The notes: generated from the sequence alone by a model not told the origin. Numbered from the stretch's first letter, positions 9,189 through 19,362 are shown. The stretch is 64,000 nucleotides of DNA from Sporosarcina sp. FSL W8-0480 (GCF_037963765.1 NZ_CP150166.1:124001-188000), one strand, 5' to 3'. Made by a program: numbers and translations.

Positions 9189-9719
9189 TTATTTGAGAAT
9201 AGATGTGTACAACTCATCAAACAACTGATCCTGTTCTGTAATGCGCAAGTTATTGATCACCATTGGAAAAGCGATGGACTGTTCTTTGACAAAATGAATG
9301 GTAATCACTTCAAACGCCTCACCGGCATCCTTCACAATATCATTCATATCTTGCAAGGAAAGTTCGTTCAAATTGCCAATGGTATGATGGAGGAAATGAC
9401 CGATATACGCATCGATTTCTTCATGTTCATCCTCAAGTGCCCGAATGGGGCCCTGTTCATCACCGATATATTTTGCAAGCATCGGAAATAGGATTTCCTC
9501 TTCTTTTTCGGTATGATTTTTGAAGGGTTCAATGAATTCCACTATCAATTTCCGCAAATTCTTCAAGGCTTCCCTCGCTTCCTCGACGGAATAGATTTCC
9601 CTTTCAAAGTTAAGGACAATCGAATGCCAACCTTCCATCAAATAGGACAAATAATTATGTTCATTCTCAAGTACACGTAACGCTGGTAAGTCAAATATAA
9701 ACTTTTTCGTTGTCGTCAA
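9189..9719 (-). CDS. Hemerythrin HHE-domain protein
   Basis: A 176-residue all-helical protein with the diiron/haem-less oxygen-binding pattern of the hemerythrin HHE family: EHNYLSYLMEGWH at about 15-27, FKNHTEKEEEILFPML in the middle, LEDEHEEIDAYIGHFLHH and a final HFVKEQSIAFPM. It may sense, store or scavenge O2 or NO. The TTG start is preceded by AGGAGG at 8 bases. It lies between nreC and narK within the nitrate respiration block, which suggests a role in oxygen or NO handling during nitrate respiration; this is inference. Confidence 0.85.
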   Translation of the reverse strand: MTTTKKFIFDLPALRVLENEHNYLSYLMEGWHSIVLNFEREIYSVEEAREALKNLRKLIVEFIEPFKNHTEKEEEILFPMLAKYIGDEQGPIRALEDEHEEIDAYIGHFLHHTIGNLNELSLQDMNDIVKDAGEAFEVITIHFVKEQSIAFPMVINNLRITEQDQLFDELYTSILK

Positions 9720-9748
9720 CAGTACACCTCCTCATGAGAAGTCTAAAA

Positions 9749-10396
9749 TCAAAAGTTGAGAAATTTCTTTCTTAACGCATATTCAACGAGTTCCGGCCTG
9801 CTTTTCAGGTGCAACTTCTCCATGATTTTCGACTTATGTGCTTCGACCGTCTTAACGGAAATATAAAGCATTTCCGCAATTTCTTTATTCCCATAGCCCT
9901 TCGCAACAAGGGGCAAGACTTCAATTTCCCTTTTCGACAATATTTTATAGGGATCGGTCTCAACTTCATCGAAGTCCTTTTTGACGAATTGACGGACAAG
10001 GGAAGTCGCCATGGAAGGATGTATATAGGTGCCTCCGTCGTAAACCGTCCGAATCGCCTTTAGCAATTCTTCGTCTGGGGAGTTTTTCAAAACATACCCG
10101 GAGGCTCCATTTTTTAATACATGAAATAAATATTCTTCGTCGTCGTACATCGTAAGAATGACAACCTTTGTTTCCGGAAAATCTTCTTTAATCTTCCCCG
10201 TTGCGATTAAACCACTCTCACCAGGCGGCATGCTTAAATCCATAAGAATAATATCGGGACGATGTTTTGCTACCATGTCATATGCTTCAAGCCCATCAGC
10301 AGCGGTTGCTACTACTTCCATATCATTTTGATAGTTCAATATGTGCATAAAACCACTGCGAACAACTGCATGATCATCTGCGATGATGATTTTCAC
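9749..10396 (-). CDS. nreC: NarL/LuxR-type response regulator NreC
   Basis: Two-component regulator of nitrate respiration. Receiver domain (residues 1-120) with phosphoacceptor Asp in [14 protein letters not shown] near residue 54, acidic pair DD at 7-8 and Lys near 105 (YVLKNS). The LuxR-type helix-turn-helix ([21 protein letters not shown]) occupies about residues 148-205. The GTG start overlaps the nreB stop by 4 bases. NreC is expected to bind the palindrome upstream of narG at 18573-18586. Confidence 0.95.
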   Translation of the reverse strand: MKIIIADDHAVVRSGFMHILNYQNDMEVVATAADGLEAYDMVAKHRPDIILMDLSMPPGESGLIATGKIKEDFPETKVVILTMYDDEEYLFHVLKNGASGYVLKNSPDEELLKAIRTVYDGGTYIHPSMATSLVRQFVKKDFDEVETDPYKILSKREIEVLPLVAKGYGNKEIAEMLYISVKTVEAHKSKIMEKLHLKSRPELVEYALRKKFLNF

Positions 10397-11460
10397 TCAC
10401 TGCCCCCTCCTTCAACAACCGGAACTTCCAATTGGATAACAGTTCCTTTTCCAATTTCGGAACGGATTTGAAGGTTGCCGTCAACAAGCTCTGCTCTCTC
10501 TTTCATACTGTAAAGGCCAAGACCCGTTCCTTGTGGATCTGTATTTTTCACTTCGAACCCTTTCCCTTCATCTGCTACAAGCAAATGAAGGGATCCATCC
10601 GCCTCATATAGACGGACAACGAGTTCGTCGACTTCTGCATACTTCAACGCATTGAACACTGCTTCCTGACAAATCCGATAGACGACCGTTTCAATTTCAC
10701 CGCTATAACGCTTTGACTCTAACTCAGGATGAAAATGAATGATGAGACCATAATTTTTTTCAATCCATTTGAAGTGAGTGCGGAATGCAGCTTCCAATCC
10801 AAGGTCGTCAAGTGTAGCGGGACGCAATTCAACGGAAAGATGGCGAATATCATCTAAAAGCCGCATGAGCGAGCCTTCCGTCTGTTGCACTTTCTTCAGC
10901 ACTTCTTCATCGATATTCATATATTTCAATACACGTAAATCGACTAATGAACTGAGCATCTCCTGCGCGACACTGTCATGCAATTCGCGGGATATGCGTT
11001 TCCGTTCATCTTCTTGTGCTTTAATGACTCTTTTCATCATTAGTTTTTGATTTAATTCTTCTTGCGTCTTATATTGCTGTGTTAAATCTCGCAGCATAAA
11101 ACAGCGGATTCCCGACTCTTTGTCTATCGTTTGAATGCTTCCCGTATATGGAATGACCCCTCTGCCTTTCGTGTCAAAATACACTTGGAAGGAGCTGATG
11201 TCTATGTCGGGAATTGACATATAGCATGCATCACATGTCATCAATTCATCTGTACTCATATATCCCCTGCAAGTTTTGCAAATTGCCCCTGCACTTCCTG
11301 CCATCATTTGCTCATAGACGTCTTTATCAATAATTTCTTCGGCAGCCGCATTCATCATGAGGGCTTTTCCGTCCCGATCGAAAAAGAAGATGGCTTCATC
11401 AGAATTTCCATATAGATTCATTAAAAGATTCGGCAAGTTCTTTTCACTGAACTGTTTCAT
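10393..11460 (-). CDS. nreB: Oxygen-sensing histidine kinase NreB
   Basis: Cytoplasmic HisKA_3-type kinase. The N-terminal PAS-like domain carries four cysteines at 61, 64, 76 and 79 (CKTC, CDAC), the same spacing as the [4Fe-4S] ligands of Staphylococcus carnosus NreB, so oxygen sensing through a labile cluster is expected. The phosphoacceptor His lies in [10 protein letters not shown] near residue 160; the ATPase N and G boxes ([28 protein letters not shown]) are intact. It overlaps nreA by 17 bases and nreC by 4. Confidence 0.95.
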   Translation of the reverse strand: MKQFSEKNLPNLLMNLYGNSDEAIFFFDRDGKALMMNAAAEEIIDKDVYEQMMAGSAGAICKTCRGYMSTDELMTCDACYMSIPDIDISSFQVYFDTKGRGVIPYTGSIQTIDKESGIRCFMLRDLTQQYKTQEELNQKLMMKRVIKAQEDERKRISRELHDSVAQEMLSSLVDLRVLKYMNIDEEVLKKVQQTEGSLMRLLDDIRHLSVELRPATLDDLGLEAAFRTHFKWIEKNYGLIIHFHPELESKRYSGEIETVVYRICQEAVFNALKYAEVDELVVRLYEADGSLHLLVADEGKGFEVKNTDPQGTGLGLYSMKERAELVDGNLQIRSEIGKGTVIQLEVPVVEGGGSE

Positions 11461-11926
11461 CTTTCACCATCTCCTTATCATAGAACGGGCCGAATTTCGT
11501 ACCGATTACACGTTTGAACTCCTCGAACTGCTCAGGTGTCAGTGCTTCGCTTTTCCGATAGCCGACAAGCATGACACCGTACACGCGGTTATATTTAAAC
11601 AATGGGATTGCCCCAAAACTTTTTAGTCCTTCAGCTACAATAATTGGGTAGTTGAAAGGGTTGTCTGTGCCTAACTCACGTAATGCATCGCCGACAAACA
11701 TCGCCTTGCCAGTTTTAAACACGAGTCCCGCTATACCTTTTCCGGATTGGAGGATAATACGGCGATGCCTCTCGCTTTTGTTCCCGGTTACATGTGCCCA
11801 TTTCAATTCAAATCCACGTTCCGGCGTTTGGACAAGAGCAATCGCGACATAATCGAATCCAAATACATCACGGATGTGCTCAATCTCCTGCTGGAAGTTA
11901 AATCCCACCCACTCTTTCATATTCAT
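11444..11926 (-). CDS. nreA: Nitrate-sensing GAF protein NreA
   Basis: A 160-residue single GAF-domain protein encoded directly before nreB and nreC. In staphylococci NreA binds nitrate and relieves its inhibition of NreB, coupling nitrate presence to kinase activity. The GAF segments GFELKWAHVTGN, LQSGKGIAGLVFKTGKAMFVGDA and GAIPLFKYNRVYGVMLVGYR are visible. GGGAG lies 2 bases before ATG 11926 but 8 before the in-frame ATG 11920, so the shorter start is likely. Identity rests strongly on gene order. Confidence 0.92.
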   Translation of the reverse strand: MNMKEWVGFNFQQEIEHIRDVFGFDYVAIALVQTPERGFELKWAHVTGNKSERHRRIILQSGKGIAGLVFKTGKAMFVGDALRELGTDNPFNYPIIVAEGLKSFGAIPLFKYNRVYGVMLVGYRKSEALTPEQFEEFKRVIGTKFGPFYDKEMVKDETVQ

Positions 11927-11945
11927 TACTCCCTATAGAAAATCA

Positions 11946-12635
11946 TTATCTTTTTTCAGCCCTTGGTGACCTTCTATATAGTATATAACTTCTGCCCACA
12001 TAAGTAATCGGTACACTCCATACATGGACAAGTCTTGTGAATGGCCACATCGCAAAGATAAGGAAACCAGCTAAAATATGAAGCTTAAACGTCAATGGAA
12101 CCGAAGCCATATAGCCTGCTTCCGGCCTGAAAATCAGCAAAGAACGGAACCATACGGAAATTGAATCACGGTAGTCAAATCCAGGGGTTACATTGTTCGT
12201 TATTAAAGATGCGTATACGCCAATGAAAACAATGAATAATAACAAACTATTTACTACCAAATCCGAAGTTGAAGAAAGCTTTCTTACATTGCGAACTGAG
12301 AAACGACGTGTTGTAAGAATAATCATCCCCGCAAGTGTTACAACACCGAAGAAGCCCCCACCCCAGACGGCACCCATATGATACATATGGTCACTAATTC
12401 CGACTGCACGCGTCCATTCTTTTGGTATGCCAAGTCCTGATATATGTCCAAGGATTACCGGAATAATACCAAGATGGAATAATAAACTTCCAATCATCAA
12501 TTGCTTTTTCTCAATGAATTCACTGGATTTTGAAGTCCATCCGAATTGGTCATGTCGATAGCGGAATATATGGCCGACGACGAATATCGCTATACATACG
12601 TATGGGAATATCACCCATAAAAATTGATTAGTCAT
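11946..12635 (-). CDS. narI: Respiratory nitrate reductase gamma subunit NarI
   Basis: Membrane cytochrome b subunit (229 residues, five hydrophobic helices) that oxidises menaquinol and passes electrons to NarH. Histidines that can ligate the two haems are present in GHIFRYR near the N-terminus and in HILAGFLIFAMWPFTRLVHVWS near the C-terminus. AGGAGG is 9 bases before the ATG, which overlaps narJ by 8 bases. Confidence 0.95.
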   Translation of the reverse strand: MTNQFLWVIFPYVCIAIFVVGHIFRYRHDQFGWTSKSSEFIEKKQLMIGSLLFHLGIIPVILGHISGLGIPKEWTRAVGISDHMYHMGAVWGGGFFGVVTLAGMIILTTRRFSVRNVRKLSSTSDLVVNSLLLFIVFIGVYASLITNNVTPGFDYRDSISVWFRSLLIFRPEAGYMASVPLTFKLHILAGFLIFAMWPFTRLVHVWSVPITYVGRSYILYRRSPRAEKR

Positions 12636-13197
12636 TGGCAGGAACCTCCTGTTGGATACAAGACTTGAATACCTCCCTCATTCCTTTGATGAGGTGGAAG
12701 TAGGGACTTTCGTATTTCTCTAACGCCTTCATTAAATGGTAGGATCCATCTTCCAACACCGAGAGCAACATCGCAAAACTTTGTTGGGCACGTGGATCAC
12801 CTTTCCACTCCGCCGCATAGATAAATTCACACATCAACGGGAGGAAATCGGATAATTCATTGTCCGGCATGATAAGTCCGAACATTTCATAAAGCACTTT
12901 CAATCTCGCGAGCATTTGCCCCCGCTCTTTTGAGTCCTCGTATTTCACGTACGTCATAAAAAGCGTCGCATCTTTTTGAAAATCAAATGTATTAATATAC
13001 ATCTCCTGAATTTCATCAAGACTATATTCATACATCAAATCCCAATATTTCTTTACATGGGGATAAGAAGGATCGGAAGAGTCAACCGACTCTTCCAATA
13101 CCGATGGATGAAATGTGTACTTTTCGGGATAGGACAATTGGTTTGCGAAAAACCCGAAGACAGTCTTTTCTTCAAATAGCCGGTCTAGGTTAATCAC
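12628..13197 (-). CDS. narJ: Nitrate reductase assembly chaperone NarJ
   Basis: TorD/DmsD-family chaperone (189 residues) that binds NarG and controls cofactor insertion and membrane attachment. The segment LFMTYVKYEDSKERGQ and the following PDNELSDFLPLMCEF block match NarJ. GTG start with GGGGGG 7 bases upstream, overlapping the 3' end of narH by 8 bases. Confidence 0.93.
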   Translation of the reverse strand: MINLDRLFEEKTVFGFFANQLSYPEKYTFHPSVLEESVDSSDPSYPHVKKYWDLMYEYSLDEIQEMYINTFDFQKDATLFMTYVKYEDSKERGQMLARLKVLYEMFGLIMPDNELSDFLPLMCEFIYAAEWKGDPRAQQSFAMLLSVLEDGSYHLMKALEKYESPYFHLIKGMREVFKSCIQQEVPAND

Positions 13198-14797
13198 GCC
13201 AAATCCCCCCGTAGAAGTTTTCTTCGTATATTTGCTTACCAGTCTTTTGTGTTTGTGGTGCGATTACGCCACAGCCATTGCAGTCTCCGTTCGCATCAAA
13301 CATCGAATAATTGGATGGGCTTGGATCGATGCTTTCGCCATATGTCCCCATTTGTTCGTTATAACCAGCTGAACCTTGAGAACGGTAGACGTTCATCGTC
13401 CCTTCCTTATGGGAAGTCGGGATGACGAAGCGGTCCTCGTATTTCGCAATCGCAAGTAGGCGGTACATTTGCTTCGTTTGTTGTGCTGTCAAACCGACAC
13501 GTTCAAGACGGGATTCGTCGAATTCTTTTCCTGATGACAATGCTCTCATGTACGAGCGCATCATCGCCATGCGTTGAAGTCCTTCTTTCACGGTTTGCGC
13601 ATCTCCTGCCGTAAGCATATTAGCCAAGTACTGAATCGGAATTCTCATCTCTTCGATTGCAGGGAAGATCATATCAGGATTTTTAATAGAATCTTTCCCT
13701 TCGAAATAGTTCATGATCGGGCTGAGTGGCGGCACATACCAAACCATTGGCAATGTACGGTATTCCGGATGCAACGGGAATGCCAACTTATATTCAATGG
13801 CCAATTTATAGACCGGAGAATTTTTCGCTGCATTGATCCAGTCTTCTGAAATTCCATCTTTCAGTGCCTGTTCAATCACTTCCGGATCATTCGGATCAAG
13901 GAATAAATCACATTGCGCTTTATAAAGATCTTTTGGATCTGGCGTTGAAGCAGCTTCAAGAACACGGTCAGCATCATATAGAAGAACGCCTAAATAACGA
14001 ATTCTACCTGTACATGTTTCAGAGCAGACAGTTGGCAATCCTGCTTCAACACGTGGGAAACAGAATGTGCACTTTTCAGCTTTGTTCGTCTTCCAGTTGA
14101 AATAGACCTTTTTGTACGGGCAGCCAGTCGTGCAATAACGCCATCCACGACAAGCTTCCTGGTCAACAAGCACAATTCCGTCTTCTTCACGTTTGTAGAT
14201 AGCCCCTGCCGGACATGACGCTACACAGCTTGGATTCAAACAGTGTTCGCAAAGACGTGGCAAGTACATCATGAATGCTTTTTCGAAATTGAATTTGATC
14301 TCTTCTTCAATTTTCTCGATGTTCGGATCTTGTGGGCCTGTAATGTGGGCACCCGCTAATTGGTCCTCCCAGTTTGGTCCCCATTCAAGATCCATATAGT
14401 CACCAGAAATGACAGACTTTGCACGTGCTACAGGTGTATGTTCTCTTTCAGGCGCCATTGTCAGTTTCTCGTAGTCGTACGTCCAAGGCTCGTAGAATTC
14501 CTTGATTTCTGGCATATCCGGATTATAGAAGATTTTACCTAATGCAATTTTCGATAGTTTGGAACCTGACTTCAGTTCAAGTTTCCCGTTTCGAAGATGC
14601 CATCCGCCTTTATAAAGCTCCTGGTCTTCCCAACGTTTCGGATACCCGATCCCTGGTTTCGTTTCTACGTTGTTAAACCACATATACTCGGCGCCTTCAC
14701 GGTTCGTCCATGCCGTTTTACATGTAACACTACATGTATGGCAGCCGATGCATTTATCTAAGTTCATCACCATTGCTACTTGTGCTTTAATTTTCAA
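13190..14797 (-). CDS. narH: Respiratory nitrate reductase beta subunit NarH
   Basis: Electron-transfer subunit with three [4Fe-4S] and one [3Fe-4S] clusters. All cysteine groups are visible: CIGCHTCSVTCK (residues 16-27), CEHCLNPSCVASC near 185, CRGWRYCTTGC near 215, where Trp replaces one ligand as expected for the [3Fe-4S] cluster, and CTFC...VCSETC near 245. 535 residues; the C-terminus has an extra DANGDCNGCG segment. TTG start with AAGGAGG about 9 bases upstream, overlapping narG by 11 bases. Confidence 0.96.
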   Translation of the reverse strand: MKIKAQVAMVMNLDKCIGCHTCSVTCKTAWTNREGAEYMWFNNVETKPGIGYPKRWEDQELYKGGWHLRNGKLELKSGSKLSKIALGKIFYNPDMPEIKEFYEPWTYDYEKLTMAPEREHTPVARAKSVISGDYMDLEWGPNWEDQLAGAHITGPQDPNIEKIEEEIKFNFEKAFMMYLPRLCEHCLNPSCVASCPAGAIYKREEDGIVLVDQEACRGWRYCTTGCPYKKVYFNWKTNKAEKCTFCFPRVEAGLPTVCSETCTGRIRYLGVLLYDADRVLEAASTPDPKDLYKAQCDLFLDPNDPEVIEQALKDGISEDWINAAKNSPVYKLAIEYKLAFPLHPEYRTLPMVWYVPPLSPIMNYFEGKDSIKNPDMIFPAIEEMRIPIQYLANMLTAGDAQTVKEGLQRMAMMRSYMRALSSGKEFDESRLERVGLTAQQTKQMYRLLAIAKYEDRFVIPTSHKEGTMNVYRSQGSAGYNEQMGTYGESIDPSPSNYSMFDANGDCNGCGVIAPQTQKTGKQIYEENFYGGIWRD

Positions 14798-17700
14798 GCC
14801 AGTCGACCTCCTTCATCTTGCGGACCGCTACATATTCATCCCTCTGGTTTCCAATAGGTCCGTAATAATTGAATCCGTAACTGAGCTGTGCGTAACCGCC
14901 GACCATTTGCGTTGGTTTCATATGAATACGGGTAGGAGCGTTATGGCTTCCTCCGCGTTCTCCCGTAATTTCAGATCCAGGTACCTGAACATGCTTATCT
15001 TGCGCATGATACATGAACATTGTCCCTTTAGGCATTCTATGGCTGACAACGGCACGTGCTGCTACGACGCCATTTCGGTTATACACTTCAAGCCAAGCAT
15101 TATCGTCGATACCATGCTCTTTCGCATCGACATCGGAGATCCAGACCGTCGGACCGCCACGGAACAATGTCAACATATGCTGATTGTCTTGGTACGTTGA
15201 GTGGATATTCCATTTACCGTGTGGCGTCAAGTATCTTAAGACAAGTGCATCCTGTCCTCCGACAACTTGCTTATCTCTTGGTCCAAGTACCATCGGTGGC
15301 AGTGTCGGCTTGTAAACCGGTAGTGACTCTCCGAAATTCAAGAACAATTCATGATCAATATAGAAATGCTGTCTTCCTGTCAATGTTCTGAACGGGACAA
15401 GCCTTTCGATATTCGTTGTGAACGGTGAATAGCGTCTGCCTAATTTATTAGAACCACTGAAAACAGGTGTCGGGATAACTTCCCTTGGCTGTGCAGTAAT
15501 GCTTGCAAATGTAAATCTTTCGGCTGCACGGTCTGCAGAGATATCTTTTAGTTCGACTCCAGTGTCTTGTTCCGCTGCTTCGAATGCGCGTTGTGAAACA
15601 CGTCCGTTTGTTGCAGACGAAAGAGTGAGCATTGCTTCAGCCGCATTTTTCGCTGTATACAGTTTCGGCAAGCCATCTTTTATCGTGTCATCGTAATAGA
15701 CGCCATTGATGCCTTTCATCATTTCGTACTCTTCTGCCACGGAGAAGGAAACGCCATGTGCTCCGACTTTTCCGGTAGCTAGCAATGGACCAAGGGTGAT
15801 GTACTTATCATAGATCTTCGTATAGTCACGCTCGACGATTGTCATGCCGGGCATCGTTTTCCCTGGTATCGGTTCAACTTCTCCCTTTTTCCAATCCTTG
15901 ATCTCACCGTATGGCTGTGCAATTTCCTGAACAGAATCGTGTCCAAGCGGAGTTGCGACCAAGTCTCTGTAAGTGCCCGGTAGATGCGTTTTCGCCATTT
16001 CAGAGACAGTTTCTGATAGTGAACGGAAAATGTCCCAGTCAGAACGGGATTCCCATAATGGATCGACCGCCGGATTGAATGGATGGACAAATGGGTGCAT
16101 GTCAGTGGATGATAGATCCACTTTTTCATACCATGTTGCAGCTGGTAGAACGATGTCCGCATATAAAGGCGTTGCAGTCATACGGAAATCAAGTGCTACA
16201 AGAAGATCCAACTTCCCTTCCACTTCATCACGCCATACAATTTCTTCCGGTTTCATATCTTCGTTCGGGCGAGCAAGCAATCCAGAAGAAGCTCCGAATA
16301 AATGCTTCATGAAGTACTCTTGACCTTTAGCGGAACTTGATACAAGGTTCGAACGCCAAACGAATAGTGATCTCGGGAAGTTTTCCGGGGCATCCGGATC
16401 CTCGATTGCAAAGCTTAGTTTGCCGGACTTCAATTGATCGACTGTGTAATCGACGATCTCTTTCGTTGTTGTCTTACCGGCTTTTGCAGCTTCTTCCGTT
16501 AGCAACAAACTATTTTTATTGAACTGCGGATAAGATGGCAACCATCCTAATCTTGCAGCAAGAACGTTATAGTCTGCCGGGTGCTCAAAACGCGCTTTTT
16601 TCCCAAGTGGTGATGTTAATGAGCTTGTGCCGCCTTCTTCATATTTCCACTGATCTGTCGCGAAGTAGAAGAAAGAAGTTCCGTTTTGAAGTCTTGCGGG
16701 AGCTTGCCAATCTCTTGCGAATGCAACCGTGCTCCAACCTTCAATCGGACGGCATTTTTCTTGACCAACATAATGCGCCCAGCCTCCGCCATTGTTTCCT
16801 TGTGACGCGGTAAGGGTAACAAGGTTTAATATAGCGCGGTAAATCGTGTCACTGTTGAACCAGTGGTTAATCCCCGCACCCATGATAATCATCGATCTTC
16901 CGCCTGTATCGATTGCGTTTTGCGCAAACTCACGTGCGATTTGGATGACCAATTCAGGTTTAACGCTTGTCACTTTCTGTTGCCATGCTGGTGTGTACAT
17001 AGAATTGACATCGTCATATCCTTTTGCATCCCACTTACTATTTGAACGATTAATGCCGTATTGGCTCATCATAACGTCATAGACTGTCGTGACAAGTCGT
17101 TCTGTACCATCCGCGAACTTGACTTTCTTCGCTGGAATTGCACGAGTGAAAACTCCATTTCCACTGTTATCGAAATAAGGGAACTGAATTTCGTTCCATT
17201 CACCCTCATGGTCAAGTACGGATAAAGCCGGTTCAACTTTCGTGCCGTCTTCATTTTCAAGTATCAAATTCCACTTAGCGTCTTTTTCCCAACGCTGTCC
17301 CATCGTTCCGTTCGGTACAATGATTTCATTTTTCGCCTCATCAATGATGACAGGCTTCCATTCCGCATGCTCACTCTCTTGACCAAGATCGCTTGCGCGT
17401 ACAAATCGTCCGGCCTTATACGAACCTTCATGCTCCTCAAGCGTGATAAGGAAAGGCATATCCGTAAATTGCTTGGCGTAATTGATGAACATCGGCTCTT
17501 TCCGCTGTTCATAAAACTCATCCAAAATGACATGGGTCATCGCCTGTGCAACGGCCGCATCCGATCCAGGGTTCGGTGAAATCCAATCATCCGCGTGAAC
17601 TACACTTTCTGCATAGTCCGGTGCAACAGAGACAGTCTTTGTCCCTTTGTAGCGAACTTCTGTCAAGAAGTGCGCATCCGGCGTACGAGTTAGCGGAACG

Positions 17701-18464
17701 TTGGAGCCCCACATAATGATATAGCCCGCATTGTACCAATCACTGGATTCCGGAACGTCTGTCTGCTCACCCCAAATTTGTGGCGAGGATGGCGGAAGAT
17801 CCGCATACCAGTCATAGAAGCTCAGCATTTCTCCACCCATGAGTGAAATCATACGAGCGCCTGAAGCATAACTGACCATTGACATCGCAGGGATTGGAGT
17901 GAACCCAGCTATTCGGTCAGGACCATATTTTTGAATTGTATAGATCAATTGTGCAGCTATCAAAATTTTCGCGTCGCGCCAATGGATTCGGATATGACCG
18001 CCTTTACCGCGCGCCTTCTTATATTCTGTAGATTTGGCCGGGTCTTCTACGATGCTGGCCCAAGCTTTAATAGGATCCTTCGTTTCAGATAGAGCCGCAT
18101 TCCACATACGCCACAATTTTCCACGTATGTATGGATACTTAACACGTAACGGACTGTACTCATACCATGAGAACGAAGCCCCACGCGGACAACCACGCGG
18201 CTCAAACTCCGGCATATCCGGTCCGCAGGAAGGATAGTCAATCTGCTGGTTCTCCCATGTAATAATTCCGTTCTTTACAAAAACCTTCCAGCTACACGAA
18301 CCTGTACAGTTTACACCATGTGTCGTACGGACAACCTTGTCATGCGACCACCTTTGACGATACATGTTCTCCCAATCACGGCTTTTCTCTTCAAGAACTG
18401 ACCAGTTTCCAGAATAACGTTCAACCGGCTTGAAATACTTCATACTAAACTTATTCATTGTCAT
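14787..18464 (-). CDS. narG: Respiratory nitrate reductase alpha subunit NarG
   Basis: Catalytic bis-MGD subunit (1225 residues) reducing nitrate to nitrite at the inner face of the membrane. The N-terminal FS0 cluster pattern THGVNCTGSCSW followed by PSCG is intact. The Mo-coordinating Asp region (SSDWYNAGYIIMWGSN) and downstream DMSO-reductase family blocks (GAGINHWFN, VLPAATWYEK) are present. There is no twin-arginine signal in the usual form, consistent with cytoplasmic orientation. ATG 18464 has GGAG 12 bases upstream; an in-frame ATG at 18458 is the alternative. First gene of the nar operon. Confidence 0.97.
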   Translation of the reverse strand: MTMNKFSMKYFKPVERYSGNWSVLEEKSRDWENMYRQRWSHDKVVRTTHGVNCTGSCSWKVFVKNGIITWENQQIDYPSCGPDMPEFEPRGCPRGASFSWYEYSPLRVKYPYIRGKLWRMWNAALSETKDPIKAWASIVEDPAKSTEYKKARGKGGHIRIHWRDAKILIAAQLIYTIQKYGPDRIAGFTPIPAMSMVSYASGARMISLMGGEMLSFYDWYADLPPSSPQIWGEQTDVPESSDWYNAGYIIMWGSNVPLTRTPDAHFLTEVRYKGTKTVSVAPDYAESVVHADDWISPNPGSDAAVAQAMTHVILDEFYEQRKEPMFINYAKQFTDMPFLITLEEHEGSYKAGRFVRASDLGQESEHAEWKPVIIDEAKNEIIVPNGTMGQRWEKDAKWNLILENEDGTKVEPALSVLDHEGEWNEIQFPYFDNSGNGVFTRAIPAKKVKFADGTERLVTTVYDVMMSQYGINRSNSKWDAKGYDDVNSMYTPAWQQKVTSVKPELVIQIAREFAQNAIDTGGRSMIIMGAGINHWFNSDTIYRAILNLVTLTASQGNNGGGWAHYVGQEKCRPIEGWSTVAFARDWQAPARLQNGTSFFYFATDQWKYEEGGTSSLTSPLGKKARFEHPADYNVLAARLGWLPSYPQFNKNSLLLTEEAAKAGKTTTKEIVDYTVDQLKSGKLSFAIEDPDAPENFPRSLFVWRSNLVSSSAKGQEYFMKHLFGASSGLLARPNEDMKPEEIVWRDEVEGKLDLLVALDFRMTATPLYADIVLPAATWYEKVDLSSTDMHPFVHPFNPAVDPLWESRSDWDIFRSLSETVSEMAKTHLPGTYRDLVATPLGHDSVQEIAQPYGEIKDWKKGEVEPIPGKTMPGMTIVERDYTKIYDKYITLGPLLATGKVGAHGVSFSVAEEYEMMKGINGVYYDDTIKDGLPKLYTAKNAAEAMLTLSSATNGRVSQRAFEAAEQDTGVELKDISADRAAERFTFASITAQPREVIPTPVFSGSNKLGRRYSPFTTNIERLVPFRTLTGRQHFYIDHELFLNFGESLPVYKPTLPPMVLGPRDKQVVGGQDALVLRYLTPHGKWNIHSTYQDNQHMLTLFRGGPTVWISDVDAKEHGIDDNAWLEVYNRNGVVAARAVVSHRMPKGTMFMYHAQDKHVQVPGSEITGERGGSHNAPTRIHMKPTQMVGGYAQLSYGFNYYGPIGNQRDEYVAVRKMKEVDWLEN

Positions 18465-18572
18465 TGGATGAGTTCACTCCTTCTATCCAGAATGGTATAT
18501 AAACAAATAAAACCTACACCACTACATCTTCCTTATACCCTATATGTTAATGGATAATCCAAATAGCACCAT

Positions 18573-18586
18573 TAGGGTTTTCCCTA
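18573..18586. promoter_or_regulatory. Putative NreC operator upstream of narG
   Basis: The perfect palindrome TAGGGttttCCCTA lies about 110 bases upstream of the narG start. It fits the TAGGG-N4-CCCTA pattern I recall for NreC sites in staphylococci. Extra half-sites (CCCTA) occur at about 18537-18541 and 18603-18608. A plausible minus-strand -10 (TATAAG, about 18532-18537) lies downstream of the palindrome. Site identity is by pattern and context. Confidence 0.7.
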
Positions 18587-18612
18587 TACAGCTAATCCTT
18601 CCCCCCTAAACA

Positions 18613-18643
18613 ACAAAAAAGTCGCCATTGCGGCAACTTTTTC
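18613..18643 (-). terminator. Terminator of scdA
   Basis: Minus-strand hairpin GTTGCC-loop-GGCGAC (one G-U pair) flanked by A/T runs, followed by TTTTTTG. It ends scdA transcription before the narG promoter region. Confidence 0.7.
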
Positions 18644-18663
18644 GTCATATCTATTGTTTTCGA

Positions 18664-19362
18664 TCAGATAATCTCGCGAACTCTGTCGAAAAGAATATTG
18701 TTTTCCAAATGTACATGTTCAAACGTATCTTTCTCTAACTGCTCGAGTCTCGCATAAACAAGTCGATATGTGCCACAAGCTGTTTCCGGAGGCGTGAAGT
18801 TGTCAGTGATTTCCCTTAATTCATGGAGAAGTCGTCCTGCACTGTCATGTTCCTCCTCCAATTCAAATACATGCGGCTTCACCTTCTCTTTTAGTTCAGG
18901 GGTTGGGTTTGATAAGAATTCAAGAATTAATGGGAATACATTTTGATCTTCATCTTCAGTATGTTCGATCAACTCGGCTCTGAGTGTTTTGAAAATCTCT
19001 TGCACTCTTAACAAATGGGGATGGTTTTCTCCATGAACCCGTGCCACCTTAGTGATGTATGGGGCTAATGCAGGCAATTCTTCCCGTAATCCCGCGTGGT
19101 ATTTCTCCTGGATGAAAGCAACCAAAGTTTTCGATCCAAATGATGAAGGCTCAAGGCTATTGCGCGTTTCCCTCTTCTCTTCAATAGCGTGAATCTTTTT
19201 CAATACTTCTTCAGGCTGCAGATTACGGTTTTCTGCAGCTTCCTTCAAGGATATTTTTCCTCCGCAGCAATAATCTATACGAAGGTTGCGGAACAAATCC
19301 GCACTTTGCGGTAACGCCGTAACAATATCAGAAACTTGAGTGTCGAGTGTAAGTTGAGTCAT
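18664..19362 (-). CDS. scdA: Iron-sulfur cluster repair diiron protein ScdA/RIC
   Basis: Repairs Fe-S clusters damaged by nitric oxide or oxidants. The short N-terminal domain carries LFRNLRIDYCCGGK (residues 23-36), the signature of ScdA_N; the C-terminal hemerythrin-like domain supplies the diiron ligands in RVHGENHPHLLR, ELIEHTEDEDQNVFPL, ELEEEHDSAG and FEHVHLENNILF. 232 residues is usual. GGAGG lies 7 bases before ATG. It stands alone between the narG promoter region and array D, and an FNR box precedes it, in keeping with nitrate respiration and NO stress. Confidence 0.93.
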   Translation of the reverse strand: MTQLTLDTQVSDIVTALPQSADLFRNLRIDYCCGGKISLKEAAENRNLQPEEVLKKIHAIEEKRETRNSLEPSSFGSKTLVAFIQEKYHAGLREELPALAPYITKVARVHGENHPHLLRVQEIFKTLRAELIEHTEDEDQNVFPLILEFLSNPTPELKEKVKPHVFELEEEHDSAGRLLHELREITDNFTPPETACGTYRLVYARLEQLEKDTFEHVHLENNILFDRVREII

